A model generated the notes under the pieces. That model made no database searches and was not told where the DNA came from. It saw only the letters and a list, made by a program, of their open reading frames with translations. Shown here piece after piece: positions 21,961-29,453 of a stretch of 64,000 bases of DNA. The translations under genes and the position numbers were made by a program. The first letter of the stretch is position 1. Every line of letters begins with the position of its first letter. This DNA comes from an uncultured Lachnospiraceae bacterium (GTDB lineage Bacteria; Bacillota; Clostridia; Lachnospirales; Lachnospiraceae). The stretch lies in the NCBI GenBank assembly GCA_947588995.1, contig CANPZI010000012.1, positions 1-64,000 on the forward strand, read 5' to 3'.

Positions 21961-22824
21961 ATGTTTCATCTGGCAGTTATGGGGGATATTCACGGCAATC
22001 ATATCGCGTTGGAGACTTGTATTCGTCACGCGCTCGCACAAGGCGCGGACGAATTTCTTTTTCTGGGGGATTATATCAGCGACTGTCCTTATCCGCAGAG
22101 AACCATGCGGGTGATCTACGAGATGCGGCGGCGCTTTCCCTGTCATTTTATCCGCGGAAACCGGGAAGACTATATGCTGCGGCACAAGGCGAACCCCGCG
22201 GAGCGGTGGACATACTCTTCCGCCAGCGGCAATCTGCGCTACACCTATGAGAATCTGACGGACGAAGACTTGGATTTCTACGCGGGGCTGGAGATTCAGG
22301 GTGTCTACGCGCGGGAGGGATATCCGTCTTTCCGCTACTGCCACGGCTCGCTGGCCTCTTCCAGTGAACTGCTGATCCCGGAAAATGAGAAAACGCCGCA
22401 GCACATGGCCGCGCTGGATACGACACTGCTTGTCAGCGGGCATACGCATATCCAGGAGAGCAGGAAATATGGAGAGAAAAAACTCATCCATCCCGGCGCA
22501 GTCGGACTTCCGTGGTATCACGGCGGCAGGACACAGTATATGATGCTGCACGGCACAGCGCAGGGCTGGGAGGAAGAATTTTTTCAGCTTCCCTATGACG
22601 TGGAGGCGGTAAAGAGGGAGTTCGAGGCATCAGGTATCTATGAGAAAGCACACTTCTGGGCCAGACTCGCCGTGCACACGCTGGAGACGGGGGACGACTA
22701 TTCCACGCCCTGCCTGCAGCTTGCCATGAAGCTGTGCGAGGAGGCAGAGGGGAGTGTCGGCTGGCCGGATATCGATGAGCGGTACTGGCAGCAGGCGGCG
22801 GAGAGGTTCGGGATTTTTGCCTGA
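21961..22824 (+). CDS. Calcineurin-like metallophosphoesterase
   Basis: A 287-residue protein with all metal-binding motifs of the metallophosphoesterase fold: GDIHGNH (Asp, His), FLGDYISD, IRGNREDYML and the late VSGHTHIQ, then HPGAVGLPW. It resembles the YfcE/ApaH-like group and could act on phosphodiesters or nucleotides. GAGGG precedes the ATG by eight bases. A C-terminal extension of about 70 residues (FEASGIYEKAHFWARLAVHT) is predicted helical. Confidence 0.9.
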   Translation: MFHLAVMGDIHGNHIALETCIRHALAQGADEFLFLGDYISDCPYPQRTMRVIYEMRRRFPCHFIRGNREDYMLRHKANPAERWTYSSASGNLRYTYENLTDEDLDFYAGLEIQGVYAREGYPSFRYCHGSLASSSELLIPENEKTPQHMAALDTTLLVSGHTHIQESRKYGEKKLIHPGAVGLPWYHGGRTQYMMLHGTAQGWEEEFFQLPYDVEAVKREFEASGIYEKAHFWARLAVHTLETGDDYSTPCLQLAMKLCEEAEGSVGWPDIDERYWQQAAERFGIFA

Positions 22825-22944
22825 TATGCGGATCACTATATTGTACCGGTATGGATGATGGGACTTCCCGAAATCGCCTGATTACGCGGCATGCAACCTG
22901 TACTTTACATGAAAAAACCGAAAAGCAACAGAAAATGTATAGCC

Positions 22945-22973
22945 TTTACCTGTGTGCGCGGCTATGATAAAAG
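22945..22973 (+). promoter_or_regulatory. Possible promoter of the leader peptide and membrane regulator
   Basis: TTTACC (22945-22950) and TAAAAG (22968-22973) with a 17-base spacer and a TG extension before the -10. The transcript would begin about 45 bases before the leader peptide. Confidence 0.4.
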
Positions 22974-23022
22974 CATCATTTGACTGCGCGGGAAAGTGAG
23001 AACACAGAAAAAAGGAGAGCAA

Positions 23023-23079
23023 TATGTCCGCATATAATATGGCGTCATCTCTGTGGTGTACCTAAAATATGCGGACATA
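23023..23079. repeat. 12-bp perfect inverted repeat spanning a leader peptide
   Basis: TATGTCCGCATA (23023-23034) is mirrored exactly by TATGCGGACATA (23068-23079), with 33 bases between. The left arm contains the start codon of a 13-codon peptide. It may be an operator for the Xre regulator just downstream or an RNA stem that controls its translation. Confidence 0.6.
23024..23065 (+). CDS. Putative 13-residue leader peptide
   Basis: ATG at 23024 follows AAAGGAGAGCAAT, a good ribosome site, and the frame reads MSAYNMASSLWCT then TAA. It ends 46 bases before the regulator start, and its start codon is inside an inverted-repeat arm. No known leader family was recognised; it could be chance, but the ribosome site is notable. 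Confidence 0.4.
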   Translation: MSAYNMASSLWCT

Positions 23080-23111
23080 AGACAGAAAAGGCAAAAGGAG
23101 GCTATCATATC

Positions 23112-24143
23112 GTGAGTTTAGGGGAGAATCTGCAGTTTTTGCGGAAAAAAGAAAATATCACACAGGAGCAGTTCGCGGAGCGGCTGGAAGTGTCCCGCCA
23201 GTCCGTCTCCAAGTGGGAGTCGGATACCGCCTATCCAGAGATGGAAAAGATCCTGCAGATGTGCGAGTTGTTCCACGTCAGCATGGATGATCTGGTGCGG
23301 AACGACGTGAGCGCGCTCTATGTGGAGGATTCGACAGAATATGAGGCGCACATGAACAGTTACAGCAGGATGATCACGGCAGGCGTGGGGCTGATCCTGT
23401 TCGGACTGAGCATGATGTTCTTTCTGGAGGGGCTGAACGCCAGATTTCTCTGGTTTTGGGAGGAGTATTATGACGACGTCCTAGGGAAGTCTATCAGAGA
23501 GGGGCGGGAAGGCATCTTTGCGTTTGTACTTTTGATTTTCGTGGCGGTGGCAGTCGCTCTGTTTATCGTGGCGGGTTTACGGCACGGCAATTTCTGGGAG
23601 GAGCATCCGTATCTGCCGCAGTTGTACCGCAGGGAAGAGATAAAGGCATTCCGAAACCGCTTTACCGCAATGATCGCGGCAGGCGTTACCTTGATTCTGA
23701 TCGACGTCATCATTAATGTGGGTTTGGGCTCTTTTTTCCCGGGGATAGATGACAGCCCTGCCGGAGAAAACCTGATGGCTGCTTTCTTCTTCCTGCTGCT
23801 TACCGTGGCGGTTTCTCTGTTCGTCTATGCGGGCACACAGAGTGCAAAGTACGATATCGATCACTGGAACGTGATGCACGACAAGACCTCGGAGGCCTAC
23901 AGGAAAGATAAGCTGACAGGCATGTTGTGTGGCTGCATCATGATCGTCGCCACCGGCATCTATCTGATTGAGGGATTTTGTTTCGGAGAGTGGGGAATCG
24001 GTGCGGCGGTCACCTATTCCGTGGGCGGGCTGCTGTGCGGGATCGCGGCGATTGTCGTAGACCACTGTAACTTAGATAAAGAGAAGAAAAAAAGTGAGGA
24101 AAAAGACGCGGCCGGGGAGACGGAGAGCGTGGAGGAGAAGTAG
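23112..24143 (+). CDS. Membrane-anchored Xre-type HTH regulator
   Basis: A 343-residue protein starting at GTG 23112 after AGGAGG. Residues 1-65 form an Xre helix-turn-helix (LRKKENITQEQFAERLEVSRQSVSKWE, in part). The rest has about six membrane segments arranged in repeated pairs (GVGLILFGLSMMFFLEG, FAFVLLIFVAVAVALFIVAGL, and others). The tail is charged, rich in Glu and Lys. Such proteins couple a membrane signal to DNA binding; the ligand is unknown. A longer in-frame reading from 22980 has no ribosome site and is not supported. Confidence 0.85.
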   Translation: MSLGENLQFLRKKENITQEQFAERLEVSRQSVSKWESDTAYPEMEKILQMCELFHVSMDDLVRNDVSALYVEDSTEYEAHMNSYSRMITAGVGLILFGLSMMFFLEGLNARFLWFWEEYYDDVLGKSIREGREGIFAFVLLIFVAVAVALFIVAGLRHGNFWEEHPYLPQLYRREEIKAFRNRFTAMIAAGVTLILIDVIINVGLGSFFPGIDDSPAGENLMAAFFFLLLTVAVSLFVYAGTQSAKYDIDHWNVMHDKTSEAYRKDKLTGMLCGCIMIVATGIYLIEGFCFGEWGIGAAVTYSVGGLLCGIAAIVVDHCNLDKEKKKSEEKDAAGETESVEEK

Positions 24144-24183
24144 AGAATCTGATGTGCGATTAACTCACACGATGCGTTGCACT

Positions 24184-24209
24184 CAGGGGCTATGGCAGCA
24201 TAGCCCCTG
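24184..24209. terminator. Perfect 11-bp hairpin after the membrane regulator
   Basis: CAGGGGCTATG-GCAG-CATAGCCCCTG forms a perfect stem with a tetraloop 40 bases after the gene. The following bases (TCGTATTTG) are not a strong U-run, so termination is likely but may be weak. Confidence 0.55.
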
Positions 24210-24331
24210 TCGTATTTGACAGAATTATATGGTTTTCAGAAAAAACGGAATTTGCTTGACGCATCACCGATTTGCGGCTAAAATAGAGGCAAACCCAAAA
24301 TTAGCCGCAATTCATGATAAGGTGGTGTCTT

Positions 24332-25561
24332 ATGGAATATATCAGTCGTCACATGGAGAACCGTATTCTGGAATTGAGTCAATCTTATTCCGCGATTTTG
24401 CTTACCGGCCCCAGACAGGCCGGTAAGACGACCATGCTGCGGGAGCTGATGAAAAAAGAGAACAACGAGCGGCAGTATGTGACGCTGGACGATTTGACGG
24501 AGCGCGATATGGCGAAGAACGATCCGGAAATGTTTCTGCAGCTTCACAGGCCGCCTGTGCTGATTGACGAAGTACAATATGCGCCGGAATTGTTTACCTA
24601 TGTCAAGATTCACATTGACCGTTACCACAATCCCGGTGATTTTTGGATGACCGGTTCACAGATTTTTCGGTTGATGCGGGGCGTGCAGGAATCTCTGGCC
24701 GGACGTGTGGCGCTGCTTCATATGTCGCCGTTGTCGCAGCGGGAGATCACAGGTGCGCCATGCGTACCGTTTACGACAGATTTGGAACATTTTCTCGCCG
24801 AACAGCGGCAGATTAGGCCGGTCAGTACGCCGGAGTTGTTTGCCAGATTGTGGCGGGGTTCGATGCCGGAACTTGTCAGCGGGCGGATATCGGATCGCAA
24901 TATCTTTTATTCGTCCTATCTTTCCACTTATATAGAACGGGATGTCCGGGAGCTTTCCGGCACCGTGGATGCGCTGAAATTCAACCGTTTCGTCACAGCG
25001 GCTGCCGCCCGCTGCGCGCAGCTTCTGAACTATAAGGCAATGGCCGACGACGCGGATATCGACATACAGACGGCGAAAGCGTGGCTCAATATCCTGGAAA
25101 CGCTGGGAATTGTTTTTCTGCTGCATCCTTATTCCAATAACGTGTTGAAGCGTACCGTCAAGACACCGAAGCTGTACTTTTATGATACGGGACTGGTTTG
25201 TTATCTGACCCGATGGTCCTCGCCGGAAGTAGCGGAGAGCGGTGCCATGAACGGTGCGCTGTTAGAGAATTTTGCCGTGTCAGAAATGATGAAAGGCTAT
25301 CAGAATGCGGGGCTTGAACCGTATCTCTATTTTTACCGAGACCGTGATGCCAAGGAGATTGACCTTATTCTGGAGGGCGACGGCAAACTCTGCCCGTTGG
25401 AGATCAAGAAGACGGCCACGCCGGATAAGCGGCTGATCCGAGTTTTTGACGTCATTGACAGAGCCCCGCTTCAAATCGGAACGGGCGCGATCCTCTGTAT
25501 GGCGGAAAAATTCAGCGCCTTTGACAGAGAGCATTTGATTGTTCCGATCTGGATGATATAA
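24332..25561 (+). CDS. AAA ATPase with DUF4143 domain
   Basis: A 409-residue AAA_14/DUF4143 protein. Walker A is LLTGPRQAGKTTMLREL, Walker B is PPVLIDEVQYAP, sensor-like WMTGSQIFRL follows, and the C-terminal DUF4143 region (DTGLVCYLTRW, EIDLILEGDGKLCPLEIK) contains a PD-(D/E)XK-like pattern. Members are widespread, often in defence or mobile regions, with no settled function. The ATG at 24332 follows GGTGG. It converges on the sirtuin remnant, 14 bases away. Confidence 0.88.
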   Translation: MEYISRHMENRILELSQSYSAILLTGPRQAGKTTMLRELMKKENNERQYVTLDDLTERDMAKNDPEMFLQLHRPPVLIDEVQYAPELFTYVKIHIDRYHNPGDFWMTGSQIFRLMRGVQESLAGRVALLHMSPLSQREITGAPCVPFTTDLEHFLAEQRQIRPVSTPELFARLWRGSMPELVSGRISDRNIFYSSYLSTYIERDVRELSGTVDALKFNRFVTAAAARCAQLLNYKAMADDADIDIQTAKAWLNILETLGIVFLLHPYSNNVLKRTVKTPKLYFYDTGLVCYLTRWSSPEVAESGAMNGALLENFAVSEMMKGYQNAGLEPYLYFYRDRDAKEIDLILEGDGKLCPLEIKKTATPDKRLIRVFDVIDRAPLQIGTGAILCMAEKFSAFDREHLIVPIWMI

Positions 25562-25574
25562 ATGGTTTTCGGCC

Positions 25575-25760
25575 CTATTTCAAATCCTTTACGGCCTGTG
25601 CAATATCCGCATCGATACAGACAGACCGCTCTGCGATTTCTGTCGGGCAGACAGCTTCACCGTAGTTGATACACGCATACATTGCCCGCGGATTTTCCGC
25701 CGTCATGCGCCAGAACGGATATTTGATGATGGCCGGGGTATTGTAGCTATTGCGCACCAC
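25575..25760 (-). pseudogene. Remnant 3' end of a class-M-like sirtuin gene
   Basis: This 61-codon open frame reads YNTPAIIKYPFWRMTAENPR and continues to SVCIDADIAQAVKDLK. It matches the last third of the complete sirtuin at 27732-28679 almost perfectly over 145 bases, then diverges into a different but homologous C-terminus. It has no ribosome site and no catalytic part. I read it as what is left of the original sirtuin locus after the AbiE module arrived. Confidence 0.8.
25601..25745. repeat. 145-bp direct repeat, copy 1
   Basis: Matches 27785-27929 at 143 of 145 positions (the differences are CAGAACGG/CAAAACGG and GGGGTA/GGCGTA). The two copies flank the AbiE genes. Weaker homology continues for about 15 bases on the low-coordinate side. 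Confidence 0.9.
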
Positions 25761-25769
25761 TTTATGTAA

Positions 25770-26768
25770 TTAAAGTTCATTGATCTGCTGTTCTAGCACC
25801 TTGATACCGTACATAACAGAATCAAAAGACGGGATATCGCCGTATAACATATCCTTCATTACATTATAATCTGCGGTCAGCGCATTCAGCCGGGACTCCG
25901 GCGGCGTTAGCTTTAGGGTGCCGGGAACAGCCTCGGCATATTTGGCCCATGCCCTCGGATAGAATTTCATTTTGAAATTCACCACCTTTTTCAGCAGGTC
26001 AAGCTTGGCAAAAGCAATGTCCTTTACGGGCGTCTGTGCCATGCGGTACAGGTCATAATAATGTCTGGAATACCGGCTTGGCATTGCCAGACGTTCCGGC
26101 CGATTGGCCTCATGGTGAAGGATCGTGGCCTTTTCCCAAAACGTCCGCTCCGGTGTCACAGTCAGAACCTGCGTAGACGGCTGCCCGAAAACAGCCGGGT
26201 ATTGCTCGGCGGCATAGGGCGTGATTTCTGCGGTCGTAGTCGGCGTCCATGCGGCCAGTGCGCCAATCTCCAAACGGATCACCTGCAGCGTGGCCTGATT
26301 CGTGAACAGTTTGGGATAAGCAAAAATGACGGTTTGTTTTTCTTCTCCATCCATGTAGATGTTGGCCTCGCGGCCGATTGCTTCAGATAACCCTTCTTTG
26401 ATGACAGGGCAGAAAGTTTCCGCCAGAAAGACCTCCGCACGGGCATTGGCCTCTTTATTGAAGACGTCTTGCTTCGTGTTAGAGCGTTTCTTCCAGGGCT
26501 CGTCTTTGTCATACCCTAACACCCGCCAGTCCAGAATCAGGTCGATGTCCTCAGAAAATCGGCTGATCAGATGAAAGGCTTTTGAGAGGCTGGTGCCACC
26601 CTTAAAGGTAATCGCCTCTTTCCAGGGCGAACAGTGAAACAGGTAATCCAGAGTAAAGCACACCCAAAAATCCTTTTCCACAATGGCGTCATTCATACCC
26701 ATCTTATCGGCCGCATTCCTGAACAACTCCAATCGGTCATTATCAGGAAGTTTCGCTGTATTTCTCAT
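25770..26768 (-). CDS. abiEii: AbiEii/AbiGii-type nucleotidyltransferase toxin
   Basis: A 332-residue member of the AbiEii toxin family. The nucleotidyltransferase core reads FKGGTSLSKAFHLISRFSED-D with the G-G-T-S and S-E-D-I-D motif pair, and TFWEKATILHHEA-NRPERL is the conserved C-terminal block. In the studied Streptococcus AbiE system this protein modifies targets as a bacteriostatic toxin and gives phage defence. The ATG at 26768 overlaps the TGA of the antitoxin gene (ATGA) and follows GGAGGTG, so the pair is co-translated. A TTG-started longer form (26789) is less likely. Confidence 0.9.
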   Translation of the reverse strand: MRNTAKLPDNDRLELFRNAADKMGMNDAIVEKDFWVCFTLDYLFHCSPWKEAITFKGGTSLSKAFHLISRFSEDIDLILDWRVLGYDKDEPWKKRSNTKQDVFNKEANARAEVFLAETFCPVIKEGLSEAIGREANIYMDGEEKQTVIFAYPKLFTNQATLQVIRLEIGALAAWTPTTTAEITPYAAEQYPAVFGQPSTQVLTVTPERTFWEKATILHHEANRPERLAMPSRYSRHYYDLYRMAQTPVKDIAFAKLDLLKKVVNFKMKFYPRAWAKYAEAVPGTLKLTPPESRLNALTADYNVMKDMLYGDIPSFDSVMYGIKVLEQQINEL

Positions 26769-27382
26769 TTTCTTTTCACACCTCCGCAAATTTGGCGTAT
26801 TGTATCATAGACCCAGTCCGTGCTTTCTGCCGCTTCGATCAGCATGGCTGCTTTATCGTCCTCACTTAACCGTGAACGGAGAACCCTGATCGTCTTGGAA
26901 GTGACATTTTCCTTTCCCAAGGTTTTCAATGCCTGAATGACAAGGATCGTCATGTAGGAAAGCCCTGTGATCTCCTTATTGGTTCGGTGTTTGAACTCCA
27001 GTTTTGTGTTGTTCCAGCGATACGTCTTATAAGGACCGTCACTGATGTAGGACCACACTGCCGTGACCTGCGTGGACAAGCCTAACAAATTTAAAGCAGT
27101 ATTGCCGCAAGGAGCAATCGTCCAATGATAGCTTCGTGCCAATGCCTTTGCGACAGCATCAGGATCCACCGCAACGTATTCATTCAAGAGCCTGCTGAAT
27201 TTTGGCTTTTCAAAAATCCCATTTAAGATCCGCCGCAGACTTCCATTTTGAACGAGTCGATATAAAGCAGATCGCACGGTGCCTGTATCCGCAATGTCTG
27301 CAAAATCAGAAGCAATAAAAAGAGTTCCATCTTCTGCAGTTAAAACACGCTTCCGAATCTCCTGCATATATCCTTTTGCCAT
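26765..27382 (-). CDS. abiEi: AbiEi-like antitoxin (DUF6088)
   Basis: A 205-residue DUF6088/AbiEi-type protein. The N-terminal winged helix (DFADIADTGTVRSALYRLVQNGSLRRILNG, in parts) should bind DNA; the rest (APCGNTALNLLGLSTQV, YRWNNTKLEFKHRTNKE) is the antitoxin body. In the studied system AbiEi represses the operon through inverted repeats and counteracts the toxin. A 24-bp palindrome overlaps its promoter -10, as expected for such control. AAAGGAGG precedes the ATG. Confidence 0.88.
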   Translation of the reverse strand: MAKGYMQEIRKRVLTAEDGTLFIASDFADIADTGTVRSALYRLVQNGSLRRILNGIFEKPKFSRLLNEYVAVDPDAVAKALARSYHWTIAPCGNTALNLLGLSTQVTAVWSYISDGPYKTYRWNNTKLEFKHRTNKEITGLSYMTILVIQALKTLGKENVTSKTIRVLRSRLSEDDKAAMLIEAAESTDWVYDTIRQICGGVKRK

Positions 27383-27401
27383 TGTCCTGCGCCTCCTTTG
27401 T

Positions 27402-27437
27402 AACGAATATTATATAATATTCGTTGCATTTTTTCAA
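27402..27437 (-). promoter_or_regulatory. AbiEi promoter overlapped by a 24-bp palindrome
   Basis: On the minus strand TTGAAA (27437-27432) and TATAAT (27414-27409) are 17 bases apart. A perfect palindrome with arm AACGAATATTAT (27402-27425) covers the -10. A repressor bound there would block RNA polymerase. Confidence 0.75.
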
Positions 27438-27731
27438 GTAACCCAAAGAATATCATTTCTGTTGTTTTCTAAAAAGTTCTCTACTATACACAGGACGAAG
27501 TCCTTTTATTTTTAGAAACGCATAAAACAATAGTCATAGCATCTGTTTTGTGTGAATTAAAAAACGTTATAATCCAAGGTAAATATTACCTTAATCACTG
27601 ATAAAATCATGTCCCGAATTTTATATAAAATTCGGGACAATTCACCTACCTTGCCCAAACAAGGTCTTATGTTTGCAACGAATTTTATGTATTTTCCGTT
27701 GCATTTTACTTTCAGTAGAGAGATTCTGATA
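27438..27731. other. Palindrome-rich non-coding spacer between AbiE and the sirtuin gene
   Basis: No gene was found. The spacer holds a small plus-strand hairpin with T-run (27492-27512), AAGGTAA-ATA-TTACCTT (27576-27592), a perfect 30-bp palindrome (27610-27639), ACCTTG/CAAGGT (27649-27666) and a GCAACG/CGTTGC pair (27675-27702). The last resembles a degenerate copy of the AbiE operator-promoter. Confidence 0.6.
27610..27639. repeat. Perfect 30-bp palindrome
   Basis: Left arm TGTCCCGAATTTTAT, right arm ATAAAATTCGGGACA, with no loop. It lies 93 bases after the sirtuin stop. As RNA it would form a long stem; without a U-run it may be a protein site, an atypical terminator or a trace of insertion. 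Confidence 0.75.
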
Positions 27732-28679
27732 TTACAACCCATCCGGACAGTCTGCTTCATCAAGCAATGCGCTTACGACCTCCCCAATATCCGCATCGAT
27801 ACAGACAGACCGCTCTGCGATTTCTGTCGGGCAGACAGCTTCACCGTAGTTGATACACGCATACATTGCCCGCGGATTTTCCGCCGTCATGCGCCAAAAC
27901 GGATATTTGATGATGGCCGGCGTATTGTAACCGACGCCCAGCTCCAAAAACAGGATACGTTTATTTTCCCGTGTATGCAGAAAATTCTCATAGCGTTCGG
28001 CCGCACGGTGCCAGCCCTCATCTTCCACAAATTTGTCATCGGCGCGGAGATTCATTGTCATTGGCCTGCCGCAATGCGGACAGCGCGGAATAAGCCCGGA
28101 CGAAACCGCCATCCCGGGAACATTTCCCTGCGGCAGGAAGAGCGTCCCGTCCCCGCCGACAGTATATCCCTGCGCCTGAATCATGGTGAAAATACAGTCT
28201 GCATTGTTATATGTTTCCTGACGGCACGGTTCGGAACACTGGAACAGTCCATAATCCCCCTGCGTGTAAAAAAGACGGTTTTCGTCAAATCCGGTTTTCA
28301 GAAAGCAGTGATCGACATTTGTCGTGATTACAAAATAATCTTTGCCTTTGACCAGTGTCAGCAGATCGTCATAGACTGGCTTCGGCGCATCCATATAGCG
28401 GTTGATAAAAATATATCGGCTCCAGTAAGCCCAAAACTCCCTGGGCTCAGAAAACGGATAAAAGCCGCCGGAATACATATCACGGAAACCGTATTTATCG
28501 GCGAAGTCTGAGAAATAGCGTTCAAATCGCTCTCCGGTGTAGGTAAATCCCGCTGATGTGGACAGTCCGGCGCCCGCGCCGACCACAACGGCATCCGCTG
28601 TGTCCAGTGCTTTCCGCAGCCACTTTATATGATCCGAGTAATTTCCGGTAGATTCGCTCATCGGTAGCCTTGAAAACAT
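27732..28679 (-). CDS. Sir2-family protein, class M (SirTM)-like
   Basis: A 315-residue sirtuin of the macrodomain-linked type. It has the NAD-binding GAGAGLSTSAGFTYTGERFE, TTNVD, a TQGDYG motif where canonical sirtuins carry the catalytic HG, and zinc ligands in CSEPC and CPHC. SirTM enzymes are known as ADP-ribosyltransferases acting on lipoylated GcvH-like proteins, usually beside a macrodomain gene. No macrodomain, lipoate ligase or GcvH-like gene is visible here, which is unusual. GGAGGTGAT lies five bases before the ATG. The last 18 codons differ from the remnant copy at 25575-25760. Confidence 0.85.
   Translation of the reverse strand: MFSRLPMSESTGNYSDHIKWLRKALDTADAVVVGAGAGLSTSAGFTYTGERFERYFSDFADKYGFRDMYSGGFYPFSEPREFWAYWSRYIFINRYMDAPKPVYDDLLTLVKGKDYFVITTNVDHCFLKTGFDENRLFYTQGDYGLFQCSEPCRQETYNNADCIFTMIQAQGYTVGGDGTLFLPQGNVPGMAVSSGLIPRCPHCGRPMTMNLRADDKFVEDEGWHRAAERYENFLHTRENKRILFLELGVGYNTPAIIKYPFWRMTAENPRAMYACINYGEAVCPTEIAERSVCIDADIGEVVSALLDEADCPDGL
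27785..27929. repeat. 145-bp direct repeat, copy 2 (inside the intact sirtuin gene)
   Basis: Second copy of the repeat at 25601-25745, located within the sirtuin coding sequence near its 3' end. Recombination between the copies would remove 2,184 bp carrying the AbiE pair. Confidence 0.9.
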
Positions 28680-28759
28680 TGAATATCACCTCCGTGTCGC
28701 CTCTGTGCTGCCGCACGGTGCCCACGGCAATTTAATCTTTATTTTTTTCTGTTCGGGTT

Positions 28760-29371
28760 TTACTCAATCTTCTCAAAATCCTCCGGCCCGTGCTTGCAGA
28801 GCGGGCACACGAAGTCGGCGGGAAGTTCCTCGCCCTCATAGACATAGCCGCAGATCTTGCAGCGCCAGCCTTTCTTTGGCGCGTCGGCGTTGTCCTGCGG
28901 TTTCGGCTTTACGTTGGCGTGATAGTAGGCGTAGGTCATGGGCGCGTCGTTTGAGAGCACATCGGCATCCACCACCTCGGCGATGAACATGATGTGTGTT
29001 CCCACATCGATGGTATTTACCACTTTGCAGTCCAGATATGCGGTTGTGTTTTCTTTCAGATAGGGAAGTTCCTGTTTCGTCAGGCCAAAAGGTACGCCAA
29101 CGAATTTATCCGTGTCCCGGCCGCTCTGGAAGCCGAAGTGCCGGAACAGGGAAAAAGGCGCTTTTTCGGAGAGAATCGAAACCGAGACGATGCCGGATTC
29201 TTTGATCAGGTCACAGGTCAGATTCTGCTTGTTGACTGTCATGGCGACCTGCAGGGGATTGCTGGTGATCTGCGTCACCGTGTTGATGATGCAGCCGTTC
29301 ATCTTGGCGCCCGCCTTGGAAGCGGCTACATACAGTCCGTAGGACAACTGAAAGATAGCTTTTTGATTCAT
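28760..29371 (-). CDS. High-molecular-weight rubredoxin (flavin reductase-rubredoxin fusion)
   Basis: A 203-residue fusion. Residues 1-150 are an FMN-binding flavin-reductase domain (SYGLYVAASKAGAKMNGCII, VGTHIMFIAEV); the C-terminal 45 are a rubredoxin with CKICGYVYEG and CPLCKHGPEDF, the four iron ligands. Such proteins pass electrons from NADH oxidoreductases to flavodiiron proteins, removing oxygen or NO in anaerobes. The ATG at 29371 follows AAAGGAA; the longer frame to 29470 has no support. It appears monocistronic. Confidence 0.93.
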   Translation of the reverse strand: MNQKAIFQLSYGLYVAASKAGAKMNGCIINTVTQITSNPLQVAMTVNKQNLTCDLIKESGIVSVSILSEKAPFSLFRHFGFQSGRDTDKFVGVPFGLTKQELPYLKENTTAYLDCKVVNTIDVGTHIMFIAEVVDADVLSNDAPMTYAYYHANVKPKPQDNADAPKKGWRCKICGYVYEGEELPADFVCPLCKHGPEDFEKIE

Positions 29372-29453
29372 GGAAGATTCCTTTCCGCCTGTGGGCTTTT
29401 TCTTTATATCATACCGCCTTGTCGCTGAAAATAAAAGGGGTTTCTGACTTTTG

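Noticed and set aside
22980-23111. N-terminal extension of the membrane Xre regulator
   Set aside because: The extension crosses the inverted repeat and leader peptide, and AGGAGG points to GTG 23112.
27609-28511. 300-codon plus-strand frame opposite the sirtuin gene
   Set aside because: A shadow of the sirtuin coding strand; starts in a palindrome and has no motifs.
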